Part shown: piece by piece, positions 47,569 to 60,190 of the stretch | Layout of the letters: each line of letters opens with the position of its first letter | Numbering within the stretch: the stretch's first letter is position 1 | Source: Biomphalaria glabrata | Lineage: Eukaryota; Mollusca; Gastropoda; Planorbidae | Direction of reading: 5' to 3' | Assembly: GCF_947242115.1 (NCBI RefSeq) | Contig: NC_074725.1 | Span: forward strand, 23,231,898-23,295,897 | DNA length: 64,000 nt | Translations under genes and position numbers: made by a program | The notes under the pieces: generated by a model | Told to the model about the DNA's origin: nothing | The model's database searches: none | Seen by the model: the letters and a program-made list of their open reading frames with translations, nothing else

Positions 47569-47853
47569 TGGAGGCGCGGTGGCTGAGCGGTAAAGCACTT
47601 GGCTTTCGATCCGTGGACCTGAGTTCGAATCCTGGTGAAGACTGGGATTTTTAATTTCGGGATCTTTGGGCGCCTCTGAGTCCACCCAGCTCTAATGGGT
47701 ACCTGACATTAGTTAGGGAAAAGTAAAGGCGGTTGGTCGTTGTGCTGGCCACATGACACCCTAGTTAACCCTAGGCCACAGAAACAGATGAACTTTACAT
47801 CATCTGCCCTATAGACCACAAGGTCTGAAAGGGGAACTTTACTTTTACTTTAC
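47569..47853 (+). repeat. tRNA-derived SINE family A, full length with 13-bp TSD
   Basis: The 285-bp element starts 'ggaggcgcggtggctgagcg' with an A-box (TGGCTGAGCGG) and a B-box (GAGTTCGAATCCT). The body is 'gactgggatttttaatttcg', 'cagctctaatgggtacctg', 'ggttggtcgttgtgctggcc', 'aggccacagaaacagatgaa' and 'catctgccctatagaccaca', with a 3' end 'ggggaactttacttttactt'. Flanking sequences 47,556-47,568 and 47,854-47,866 are both TTATCTGCATTAA, a perfect target duplication. RNA polymerase III transcription and LINE-assisted insertion are expected for such elements. The good preservation suggests a recent insertion. Confidence 0.92.
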
Positions 47854-47879
47854 TTATCTGCATTAAATAAGGCAAAATA

Positions 47880-47950
47880 TGCGTGAGCTATTGCATTCAT
47901 CTTATAGTCTTCAGACTCGAAGACAATGTGTTATCATTATTTATAATGTA
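47880..47950 (+). mobile_element. LINE 3' tail with hairpin (short copy)
   Basis: 'catcttatagtcttcagact' then 'cgaagacaatgtgttatcat' and TATTTATAA. It retains a perfect 6-bp stem GTCTTC..GAAGAC, as in the tail at 39,812-39,852. Confidence 0.5.
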
Positions 47951-48824
47951 GATTTTAAAACTATCATTAGGCCTGTAAACAATAAGAATCATCACTAATT
48001 TTTTAAATCACCAGCCTAGCCTGCGGAGGGCGTTTGACCCAAAATAAAATATTTCACACATTGATCTGTTCTCCTATCTGTCACTGGGATCCATTAATAT
48101 GGCAAATTTATGAAATGTAAAGTAAAAACTGAAAGATTTTAGCAAATATCATTAAATACAAGTTAGAAACATTCATGCAGGCTTACTTTCTGATATAGTC
48201 TACACAGGAACATGGCACAGAAAGGTCAACATGGCACAGAAAAGTCTTTCTTGAAAAAAAATATTTATTTCCAGAATTGAAAACAATATTTCATACAAAA
48301 TTCAGTTCAATTAAAAAAAAGTTTATCAAAAGGTAAAAGGTTTCCAAGCCTACAATCAACACAATCAAAACAAAAGTCTATTTTTCTTTAAAATACAATG
48401 TACAGAATTCTTTCTTAGATTTCAAGTATTTTATTATGCTGAGCATGTACTACCTTGAATTTAACATTTATATTTTCCTTAAAATTAAAATCTGTCACCA
48501 TATCCTCCCAAAATACAAACTGCAGCTGAAGAACAAGCAAACAATTGATATTTTTTCCATTAACAATTGTGATTCACAATTATATATACATATATCACTA
48601 ATGCTCAATTGTGTATGACTAGGACTTGTAGAAAATTAATAACTTTTTTTCCGAAGGAAAAATTGGTTAAAATAAATATGCAAATTAGAATTACAACTAA
48701 CATGCAAAAGCCAATTGATTCCCATTTAAAGTGTGGAAAAAATGCTTTGAGAACTAACTACAATGTAACTTCTTTGCCAAATAATTTTCTTTTTTTTTTT
48801 TTTGTTGTTTTAAATGTTTCCTTT

Positions 48825-48960
48825 AAATTTGTAGATAATCTATTTCCTAGTCCAAACCTCCGGCAGCATGACGGAGGATGACAGCAGGCCGGGCATGAAC
48901 CCAGCACCAGCAAGATGACTGAACAACAGTCCAGCAAGAATACAACACGATGAGGCATAT
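48825..48960 (-). repeat. tRNA-derived SINE family C, minus-strand copy
   Basis: Plus-strand view: 'ctatttcctagtccaaacct', 'ccggcagcatgacggaggat', 'gacagcaggccgggcatgaa', 'cccagcacc' and 'aacagtccagcaag', matching the copy at 62,087-62,255 over most of its length. Confidence 0.65.
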
Positions 48961-49039
48961 TTGTTCATAGTACACTCTGACCACTATTCCAAAATTTAAA
49001 TAATACAGATAGATAAATCTTATTGAGTCCTGACTAAAC

Positions 49040-49041
<2 letters not shown>

Positions 49042-49095
<54 letters not shown>
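49042..49095 (+). repeat. (TA)n microsatellite
   Basis: About 27 uninterrupted TA dinucleotides between the SINE at 48,825 and the LINE tail. Confidence 0.95.
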
Positions 49096-49097
<2 letters not shown>

Positions 49098-49351
49098 ATA
49101 CCAGTCTGTGAAACAACAGCATTTAGAAATATTTAATAACATAAAAGCAAAACGTGAAAGAATCATATCAGAAACAATTACAGCAGCAGCACCAACAATA
49201 AAGACACCTGCAACATCACAGTAAATTAGCAAAATCAGTCCCAATCATGATTTACATAAAGTAATATTTATATCATGCATTTTAAAAAAATATATAAGCA
49301 ACAATATCATAAGCAACTGCTGTACCAAGAAAACAGAAACACTGACATCAG

Positions 49352-52300
49352 TCTTCTTATCTTATCTTATATAATACAGACGTTACTTCAAAAAAGAAGA
49401 TGATTACGTCCTACGCGTCTTGCATTTAGTCATGCATATTAACCAATGACTTAAATTCTGCCAAGTCACTGGTTTTCCTGGCTAGCTCAGGCAACCCATT
49501 CCATGCTCTAATAGCACTAGGGAAGAAGGAGTATTTGTACAAATTTGTCCTAGCATATGGGACGAGGAATGTGCCTTTATCTTTGTGTCTTTCAGAGTAT
49601 TTTATTAAATTTTGTTTTTGTATTTGAAGATTATGGTTCAGTGTTTTATGTATGATTGCTACTTTACTTTTGAGCCTTCTGTCCTGAAGGCTTTTCAAAT
49701 TTAGTGATTTTACTAAAGGTGTTACTCTAGTCAAATGTGAATATTCGTTTGTTATGAATCTCACTGCTCTATTTTGTGTCTTTTCCAGTTTTTTAATGTT
49801 TTCTTGGGTTGAGGGGTCCCAAACGGAGGATGCATATTCTATTATTGGCCTAACCAAGGTTAAGTAACATTTTAGTTTTATGTTCTTATTTGATTTATAG
49901 AAATTTCTTTTAATAAATCCTAATGCTTTGTTTGATTTTTTTGTAGTTTCATCAATATGTGGATTCCATGATAGTTTTTCATTTATTATAACACCTAGGT
50001 ATTTTGCGTTTTTAGTCTGTGATACTGGTTTGCCATGAATAAGATAAGTGGAATTAATTTGTTTTAGTTTTTTTGTTACTCTTAACAACTGACATTTTTC
50101 TGGGTGGAAAGACATGCTCCAATTTGATTCCCATTTCTGTAATTCATCTAATTCTCTTTGTAAAATATCTATGTCTTGTGTTGTTTTTATTGTTCTATAT
50201 ATTATGCAATCGTCTGCAAATAATCTGACTTTTGTTCCTGAACTAATGCAATTTGGTAAATCATTTATGTAAATTAAAAATAGTAGTGGACCCAAGACTG
50301 TACCTTGAGGTACACCTGAGTTTACTGTTATCGGTGTTGATTTAGAGCCATTTATTATTACAGTTTGTTCTCTCCCTATCAGAAAGTCTTTAATCCACTG
50401 ATGCAGTGGACCATTAATGCCGAAATATTTTAATTTTTTAAGCAAACTATGGTGGTGAACTTTGTCAAAAGCCTTAGAAAAATCTAGTAAGATAGCATCT
50501 ATTTGTTCACTATTATCTAAACCTTTTGAAAAATCATCAATTAGTCCTATTAGTTGTGTTTCACATGATCTATATTTCCTAAAGCCATGTTGGTATGGTG
50601 TGAGGACATTATGTTTGTCTAAGTGGTTTATGATGTTGCTACATATTATGTGTTCTAGGATTTTACATGTGATGCTGGTAAGTGATACTGGTCTGTAGTT
50701 TCCTGGGTCAGATTTTTCTCCTTTTTTTAAATAGGGGGGTGACATTAGCTTCTTTCCAGTCCTTTGGTACTCTGCCCTGGTTAAGTGAAGCCTGAAAGAG
50801 TATTTTGAACACTGGGGCCAGCTCATTACTTAGTTCTTTGAGTAATCTAGCTGGAATACCATCAGGTCCAGAAGCTTTATTTGGTTTGGTGTTGGCTAAT
50901 AGTTTTTGAATTCCATTTTCTTGTACTACTATATCTTCTATGTTGTCTACTTGGTTCAAATTCAGTAATATGTCTTTGTCTCCTGGGGCTGAGAATGCTG
51001 ATGCAAAGTATTTGTTTAGAATGTTTGCTTTAGTTTCATTATCATTATGTATTATGTTATGTTCATCTTTTAATGGCGCTACGCCTGTTGTTTCCATTTT
51101 CTTAGACTTAATGTATGACCATAGGTTTTTGTTGTTATCTTTAGATATTACATTGTTTATGTATTCACTCTGCAGCTGTCTGCTTACTTTTTGGGTTAAG
51201 TGTTTAATTTTTATATACTTTTTGTAAACTCTTTCTGCATTAGTTTCTTTAAATTTTCTATAGAGGTTTTCCTTCTGTTTACAAAGCTTCTTTAGTCTAT
51301 TATTAAACCAGCATTTATTTATTTTGTTTGATGTGTATTTAGTTGGTATATGATTTTCTATAATGCTTTTAAGATGGTTTTTAATGAAATTCCAGAGGTC
51401 ATCGACTGGTTGGTTAATGTCTTTTTCTAATAAGAATGTTTGTTGAAAGTTTAGTGCAGCTTGGTGTAGTTGTGTTAGGTTACATTTATTCCAGAGTAAG
51501 ATTTTTCTTTTGGGTTTTGTATTGGCTACTGCTTTTATCTGACTGTGTATTTTTATGATCTCATGGTCTGAAAGACCAGGGATAATTTCATAATCAACTA
51601 CTAATCCAGGTCTGTTGGTTAAGAAGAGATCTAATGTGTTGTTTAATCTAGTTGGCTTTTTAATGATTTGATCTAAACTTAGGTTGTGTAAAGTTTCTAT
51701 AAAAAGCTCATTTATGTCCTTAAGGTTTTGGTGTTTATCTATGGTTAGTGTTTTCCAATTTATATCAGGTAGGTTGAAATCACCCATAATCCAAAAAACT
51801 GCATTTTTATTTGTCTCTTTAAGTGTAGTAATCTGATTACATAGTTCCTGCATGTATTCTAAACTAGAATTTGGTGGTCTGTAAATGCTGCCTATTATTA
51901 GGGATGTTGAGGTGGTATTAATTTTACAAAATGTTGATTCTACATTTTTTGAGTTAGGTAAGGTAATTTCTTCTGCTATAAGAGTGTTTTTTATTGCTAA
52001 AAGAACTCCTCCATGATTATCAGCCCTATCTTTTCTAAAAATTTCATAATTACTATTGAAAATTTCTGCATTATAAATTTCAGGATGCAGCCAAGTTTCT
52101 GTTCCTGCAATTATGTCTGGTTTCTCACATTCTAATAAAATTTCTAAGTCTGCTGTTTTGTTCCTAATGCTTTGAAAATTTATAACTAAGGTTTTAAGGT
52201 ATTTTGGTATTACTTCTTTAGTAGGTTTGTTTAGTGAGGCTGTTGTATTAATTTTAGTAGATTTAGGTTTAACAGGAGTGGATCTGGCTAGTGGTTGGTG

Positions 52301-52740
52301 AGTTTGGTTCGGGATGGTGTTTAGGATGTTGTATGGGTTAGAAGTGTCCGCATCAAAGGAATCAAACAGTCCTGATGTAAACTGAGGTAACCCACACGGT
52401 ACACAGTGCCATGATGCGTCTTTGTTGCCTAAGGCATAATACACAGGTGTATTCATATGGAGACATGATGCATGGTACCATTCATCGCAGGTGTCACATT
52501 GAATGGCTTTCTGTTTCAGGGTGCATATTTTTTTGCAGATGTTGCATCTATCTTTAGATCTAGGCCCTGGATTTGACTCTACATCTCCTGCTATTAATAT
52601 TAACAGTGATAGGTATTTATTTCTGCTGTGTCTGATTGAGAACTTCCATTTGTGATGGGTAATCTTCTTTAATGTTATAGATGTGTATGTTAGGTTATTT
52701 TTGAAGTTGCATTGTTCTAAAGTATGATGATTGAACAATG
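49352..52740 (-). mobile_element. Near-complete CR1/Jockey-group LINE (PHD-endonuclease-reverse transcriptase)
   Basis: Two minus-strand frames overlap: 52,738-50,708 (676 codons) and 50,826-49,426 (466 codons). The first has a PHD-type finger (CNICKKICTLKQ, CDTCDEWYHASC, WHCVPCG; residues about 66-115). An APE-like endonuclease follows (LVINFQSIRNK, AGTETWLHPEIY, GGVLLAIKN, WIMGDFNLPDINW, LSDHEII; about 190-405), then a linker and the start of reverse transcriptase (ASGPDGIPARLLKEL, KDWKEANVTPLFKK). The second continues GEKSDPGNYRPVSLTSITCK, AILLDFSKAFDKVHH, GVPQGTVLGPLLFLIYINDL, VRLFADDCIIY and a C-terminus ending NMHD. A single one-base insertion in an A7 run at about 50,728 separates them; otherwise the element is open. 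The 3' end is (AAGAT)-type repeats (49,352-49,372). No upstream ORF1 was recognised, and the 5' boundary beyond 52,740 is uncertain. Confidence 0.9.
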
Positions 52741-53460
52741 TTAGGTGTTCATTAGGTAACCAATGATCCTTTCAGTCAAAAAACATTCTACAGCCTTTAT
52801 AAATGGCATTGGGTGACATCATCCCAAAAGAAAAGGTCCATATAATATTTATTTAAAGAACAAAAAATATTTGAAAACATTCATTTAAAATAATTTAAAT
52901 CCTTAATCAAATAATGTAATTAAAATAAATGCTTATAATGTTATTCAAGTAGCTGTTGATTAATTCAAATTATGATGGCTAATTATAACAAAGTAATAAA
53001 AATTACAAAAACAAATTATTATATTGAGCAAGGTCAACTTCCAAAAAAAACACTTTCTGCCAATATAATTATAAATATTAATACATCATTTACCATCCTA
53101 TTCACATTGCCCAGTGCTAAATCATGCTTGGAATCCAAATAGCATTGTGTCAATATTTATGATGGCCTACATTAGCTTAATAGTTTAAGCCTGGTTAGTT
53201 ACCAAGTAGCACTACCTTTCTGTATGTAGATACAGAGATAACGATAGATACATTTAAGCAACAAAGAAAGTAACACACAATTTATTTATACAGTCAAATG
53301 ATACTGATTAAAAAAAAAAGAAAGAGACATCATAAAATAACTAAATAGTCAAATAAGGGAAGAATAATTATCCTGTGGAATAAATTATCCAATCCAACAA
53401 TTTTAACAATATTTATAAACATAAACAAGCAAAATATAAAAAATACTTAAAAATAACAAA

Positions 53461-53728
53461 ACAAAGCTTATCTAGGGGGGAAGATATCCACATTTACAAC
53501 CCTTTCTCTCAATACTGTAAGATTTATTCCCTTTTCAATATGAAACAAAATTAATAAATTTCCACTATTTAATTAACTAATTGGTTAATTTTTTGATTGA
53601 TTTGTGCTTTGTAAGAAAACATGGATAATTGTGCAAAATTTCAACTTGATCCGAGAATGGGAAGTGGGAGAAATAACATATTCAAAATTTGTACCAGACA
53701 TTTTGGAATGAATTGATATAAGCTTTGT
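53461..53728 (-). repeat. ACAAAGCTTAT-type MITE-like repeat, copy E (both ends present)
   Basis: 268 bp. Plus-strand left end ACAAAGCTTATCTAGGGGGG and right end GAATTGATATAAGCTTTGT give inverted termini ACAAAGCTTAT. The internal block on the minus strand is 'ttatttctcccacttcccat', 'tctcggatcaagttgaaatt' and 'ttgcacaattatcc', as in copies A-D. No coding capacity; no clear target duplication. The rest of 52,741-55,600 is AT-rich with no recognised gene and may include 3' untranslated sequence of the transporter gene. Confidence 0.65.
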
Positions 53729-55639
53729 AAAAAACACACAATAAACTATAGCAATATAAATATGTGTTATAAATAACTCAAAATAAAATATAATACATTA
53801 GAGTGAGGCAAATTGTGAGCAAAATTTGATATTCCTATGTCCCAGATAACATAAAATATAATGCTGGAAAATACTGAAGATCACAACACAAATAATTATG
53901 TTTTAAAAATAATTATATGTTCATTAAAATAAAGGCCCTCTAATAGAATGGCACTGTATATACATAAGAAATATAACCTTTCGCAAAAGTAAGGCAAATA
54001 AATATTAATGAATGCTAAGGAGTAATATTAAATAGATATATATGACAATAACAATGGAAAAATTAAAAGATGGAAAATATTTTTACATCAAACATAGAAT
54101 TACGGTAGAGAATCTTAAAATAAACAAACAGAATTGGGAATTAAAATTTTTTTTTACTTCATGGAAGTCATTAGGATAGTTCAACAAAAGAAAAGCTTAT
54201 TTTAAAAAAAAGCAGTGATAAACCAGGTGAAAATATTGATGATCCTGCTTTGCGGCAATAATGTAAAGATGCTTGATAAAATGAATATTTCATTCTGTCA
54301 CCAATATATTTTCTTTAACACATCTAATGTCCCAGTGGCTGGACTTTCTTTAACCAAAGTACACAAATCAAGTTTTATAATTCACAATGAACTTTGTAGA
54401 GTTTTTTTTGTCTGTTTTTTTGGGGGGATGGGGGGAGGGGCATTGTTCTAATTTTATAGGTTGGAATGTATTTATGGTTTAACAACTTGTGTTAATTAAT
54501 TTGTGAAATGCTTTAATGGCTTTGGTTATTCAGAATAATGTTACAAGAACACACATTTTATCAGCAAATACATCTTAATAAAGCCAATAAATTATTTAAA
54601 TACTTTTAGACTAAAATACTGATAAAAGATTTAAAAAAAAAATACTTGGAAACCAAATAAGTTGAATTTCAACAATGACTTAAAACAAATATGAAAGGTG
54701 CACAAATGAATGAACTAAGTCATTTAAAATAGATCAGGATAAAAGTAAATTATATTGGATGCTAAAGTAGGTTTTGTTTTGTATGAAAATGTGGTTATAA
54801 GGTAAATAGCATAAACATTTCAACATGAAATAATTTTTCCTAAACCTCATAATGGAAACTTTTCAATCTGCTGCAGCTTAGACATATATTATATAAAAAA
54901 AATATAAGGCAAAAAAAAACAAAAACCTATTATTACCACTATTGCATCTTTTAAAAATATTTACTAGTATTTTAAATGAAAAAAAATACTTGTACCAGGT
55001 TAAAAGAAGACAAAAGTTTGTGAACTTTACACATTATTATGAATATGATCTTATGAAATGTGTCCAACAATCTTTCATTACTTTAAATACCGGTAGCAAA
55101 ATTTGAAGATTTACCTTTCTACCATTCTAAATTTAACCCTAAAATTCATTTAAAAAATCATTTTCCCTTCAGAAGATAAGATTTCAATGTTCTGACTGCT
55201 TGCTGAGTAAAGGGAAATAAGGATGTGTAAGTTGGCTTACCTAAGAGCTAAAATTTTGTTCAAAAAGCAACAGTCATTTTTCATCTTTATATCAGCCAAT
55301 GAAATTAGATTGAGATTAGCAAACATAATATTGTCCATTTTACTTAATTTTTTTTTTTTGCGGAACAAATATTATGGTTTTGCATATTCTCCATTTTGTA
55401 CATTTCTGAAATGCTTGTTTTCGTTTCTCTGTAGAGAACTAATCGTAACTTAAGGCCAAAGTTGACAGATATGGAGTTTTCCATCTTGGAAGGGGAGAAT
55501 GACACTTTCAAGTGGATGTTATCTTATTAAGTGATCAATCGTTCAGAAAAAAAATATATGTAGAGTGACACTTCTGAATGGAATGAAGTCAAGCATTCAG
55601 AAAAAAAATGCTTTATGGTTACACAAGCCATGCATCCAT

Positions 55640-56000
55640 TCTAGAAAAATCACTACTCTGTTGTCTGTTCAGAAAACAATATTTGATTCTACTGCCTCTT
55701 GGTAGCCACCTTATACAGCCACTAGGATCAGGCTTTCTTTGGAGTTATGAAGCTCACTTGGACAAATGCTCTCAGGGAGGATGCTTCCATGATCAGCAAT
55801 GAAACAAATTTAAACCTTATGGAGAAGTACTGAAACAAGTTTGGAGTAACCATCAGAGATTGCACCAAGCAGCACAAAGACTACAGGGATGTATCCGTTC
55901 AATCCAAACTATATAAGCAATGAAATACTACCTGAGGAGGCACTTAATTGCATTGCACATCTCCAGACCTTCCTAATATATCAATCCCAACTCCTTGTGA
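55640..56000 (+). mobile_element. Possible Tigger/pogo-type transposase remnant
   Basis: One plus-strand segment reads LILLPLGSHLIQPLGSGFLW followed by SYEAHLDKCS. This resembles the 'LPPN.TSLIQPLDQGV..SFKA.Y' motif around the last catalytic residue of pogo/Tigger DDE transposases. A later frame reads FGVTIRDCTKQH, comparable to the 'TI.DCI' helix downstream. Frames shift and the key Asp position reads Gly, so this is a dead fragment. Ends were not identified. Confidence 0.4.
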
Positions 56001-56897
56001 TACAACACTTACTGAAACTTTCCCAGCCCTTCTGGACACATTCACCCCCCCCCCCATTATTTCAATTTAAAGCAATTTATTGGATCTAATAATATCTAAT
56101 AAGATAACAAAAATAAACACTGGGGATACAGCAAAGTGAAAATGATAAGCAATAGAAGAGAATGAAACCTGGTACAGGTAAACTAGCATTGTAGTGACAT
56201 GTCACAAGTACAGTAAAGGTATATGAGACTGGACAAGAGTGATAACAAAACTAGGTAAATGCTCTTACAAAAGAAGACCAAATTAAAGTAAGGAATTTGA
56301 GTTTTATTTCAAAAGATATAAACTCTATATTTTTCAATGCTTAGCTTGTACATGTCTATCAGCGCTTGCTTGAGTTTACTTCATGAAAATTTTAATCATT
56401 TAATATGACTAACTCTATTTCTAGTTGTCCTGAATATTAACTTTAAAAATGCACTGAAAAAATAAACATCATATCAATTTATATCTGCAAATGGATGGGG
56501 AATTCCTAGGAACTTTCAATAGAGAAGATAATACAAATTATTAATATTTTTAAAAACCTGGCAACAAAGTGCTCACTCATATTGACTTTACTAAATTTAA
56601 AAAATTAGATGGTACTCAATAAATCACTTTTCTACTTTCTACTTATAAAAATGATAATATCAAAAAAAAGTTACTTAAAAACAACAGCTGTAACAAACAG
56701 CATTCTGCTTTCAGTTTCATTAATCAGACAAATTTTGTTTAACTTTTCTATGCACCAACTGACATTTTTACATTTTGTAATAAATCATATCATTTTTGAG
56801 CAAAATAAAAAAAAAAATACAACTTAAAACACTTACAAGCTACAATCTTTTTAAAAGAAATAAAACAATAATTTTTAGCTATATGTATACATACTGC

Positions 56898-59800
56898 TCA
56901 GTTTATGGTAGATGTAAGAGGCATTAGCTGTATCTGACCACTTTGTGTCTGCTCTTGACTAGAATTAACACCATGCACAGTTTGGTTGAGGAAGCCTGCC
57001 AAAAGCTTTGGTGGATGTACGATATCCCTGATAGTGCAGTAAACATCATAAACAACAGCAAAATTAAAAAACAGTGGCAGAAGGAAGATGAAATAGTAAA
57101 GGCACTTGGATAAAGGCAGCGGCAGATCTAAATGCCTAGAAATCATGAACAAAAAATTAATTACTTCTATTAGTTGAATTAAGAAAATAATTATTTTATT
57201 AGATTATTTTTCATTATAACTGGCAAAACAAGAGACATAAAATTATACTAAATATAAAATATGTTTAGAACTTTCCTTTAGTAAACTTGAATTCAATACT
57301 AGATTATTTATTTAGTTTTTACCGTAAATGCTCAAACATTCTGAAGATACTCACTTGAAAGATCCATGGTGTGAAAAGAGAAGCATAAGAAAAACAAAAA
57401 TGCCAACTTCAACATTCATAGTAAAGGAAACAAATTTTTCTAGTATGTCAACGAACCCCTGAAGATAGATACAAAAATATAATTAGATTAAACAGCACAA
57501 AGTATGCAAATCAGATCTAATTAAAACAAATAATTTAAAGTTGATGGTGAAGTTTCCAAATTTATTCATAAAACTAGTGGTTAATAAGGCAGATGATGTT
57601 ATGTTTTTAAGGTGAACATACACAAGGGTGTCGTGTTCAGCACACAAAAAAATTCCCCAGCACTTGGGGGATCTCAGATGTCTTAGATTCTCAAACCAAG
57701 CCCCCTTGGTTCATCATGCATATCATCATGGTTAGCAGATCCTACTCATGAACACATAGCATAGCAAAAACTGTATATTACTTAATAAAATGCAATGTAG
57801 ATATTATATATGCTGATTTATTCACCCAAAATCATCTCCCCCCTCACCCACACCATCCTTTTTCTTTAAACTCCTGCAAAGATACATCTACTTGTAGATT
57901 CCAATAGATAAAAACTCTACAAACATGCCATAAAAATACAAATACACTATTTGATACTACCTGTGGATCAAGCATGGCCACTAAAAAGACAATGACAAAT
58001 GCAACTAGTGAAAGTCCAGTTTTGATAAGCCTAAAATAAAAAACAAATGTTGCATTACATGACTAACATTTTAGATATTGACAATTTTCTACATCCAGAC
58101 TTTTTATGAACTTACTGATGTCATAAGAAAGAAAAAACAAATCACTAAGTAATTTAGAAGTAATACATATACTATATTTGTGGAGCAAATGTGTCATTTA
58201 AAAGATGGCTTTCAGAACATCTCCATGCTTCAAATTGATATGAAATGTGTGCGTGTGAGTGTTTCTATGGTGATGGTTGGAAGGAGTTAGCTATGCAGTG
58301 TAAATGATGCAAGATAAGCAGCATTGATGTCAGCTGTCTTGTGTAGGACAGACAACTCCAGATGGACAGAGTGAAAAAACCTGTTTTTGTAGTGTGTCAG
58401 ATTTTGTTCAAAATAATATTTTATATTATTACTACTACTATTACATTTATTTATTTCATTCCAAATTAAAATTTGTTTATATTGTAATTAAAGTTTTTTT
58501 TTTTTTTTTTTTCACAAAAGAAGTTATTCAAATTTCTATCTCAAGTTTTACAAGTTAAGATATAATATGATGATGCCGCTTATCTTGCATCATTCAAACT
58601 GCATAGCTAATCTCTTTCCAACATCACTATAGAAACACACACAAGAACTCCATAACACATATAAACATTTATTCCATTCAAAAAATTTAGGTTTAAAAAG
58701 AAAAAGCAAACCACTACTACTTAATGTTGTCTGTAGCAGTTGTATTGTACTACTGAAGATTTGACTTCATGCCTAATTATTCTACTGAAGATTAGAACAA
58801 ATATTTTATTCTAATAAATAAAAGATTAATTAATACTATATTTATATATCAAAGCTAAATGTTAGATGTAAAGATATTCAGCCTTTAAAGAATGAGAAAT
58901 TTAATCTTACCATTCTTGAGAGAGTTTCTTTTTTGATTTTGCTTTACTCAGCGTCGTCCCAGCTCTTGATGGACTCATGAATTGAACTATACCGCCAACT
59001 TTAAAACACACAAGACAATTTTTTTCCTCAAATAAATTTGTTAAACAAATTATATAGAAACTAACTGAATGTGCAATATTTACAACAGTAAATGCATCTA
59101 AGAAATATGTGTAAAAGCTCTTGGTGTTTTATTGCAATTAGCATCAAATCACCATCACTACATCTGGCTTAAGTTTCAGCATGGAAAAAAAAAAGTCATT
59201 TAAGATTACCTGTATGATGGAGAGCTGTGCCGATGGTCAGGTAAGAAACAGTGATGCTTATTGCAATAAAAACCTGAATCAAGATGGCTACCCAAGTGAA
59301 TTGAGGGTGATCTCGCTGCAGTAACTTAGTCAGTGGTATGGTGGAGATCTCACCATTTACAGCAGCACTACAATGAGGCAAAAAGAGCAGGTGATAATTA
59401 TTGCTCTAAAATATGCAGAAAAGTTTAGTTGATGAAGTAGGTTTAGATAATAAATTAGGTTTAGAGAATGAATTAGGTTTAGAGAAATATTTAAGTTGAG
59501 AGAATGATTTAGAGAATTAGTTTAGAGAACAAGTGAAGTCACAATTTTCAAAGAAAGCATAAAAAAATAGATTTGTTTATTCTGTTGGTACAAAGATTAG
59601 CAAACTTAAAATGTACATTGTTATATGTATATCCAAAGTAATTGTGTATTTTTACCTCATTCTGACAACAAGGATAAAAATTGAAGCTAATTTTTGTTTT
59701 AAAAAAATCATTAGATAAATATGCAGAAATACAAAACAAACCAAAGAAAATGTATTCTTTTCATAATGCTGTGAAATATAACTTGTTTTTTAAAGTTACA

Positions 59801-60135
59801 ATATTTGTTTTTTAAATTGTGTCTGAACATAACAAGGCATTAAGTTTGTGTCCAGAAGATTAAGGATGAATGCAGTATTCAGCAAACAGACCCAGTTTTG
59901 ACCTGCACATTTTGACACATCTAATGTATGCAAAGTCACCAAGGTTCTATTTTAATTTGATTAACATAAACCTTAACAAAAGTTTTAAAGTTTAATGTTA
60001 AATTTTTTAAATAGTAATATTCCAAAATAAATTATTTCTATACAACAATAAGTATATAAATATATATCTATATCTACTAATACAACAGCAGATTTTCAGA
60101 CAAGTGAAAAAAAAGTATTTCTATACAACAATAAG

Positions 60136-60190
<55 letters not shown>

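Noticed and set aside
51230-52730. Separate host gene for the PHD-endonuclease frame
   Set aside because: APE-type endonuclease motifs followed directly by reverse transcriptase and an AAGAT-type tail show it is a LINE.
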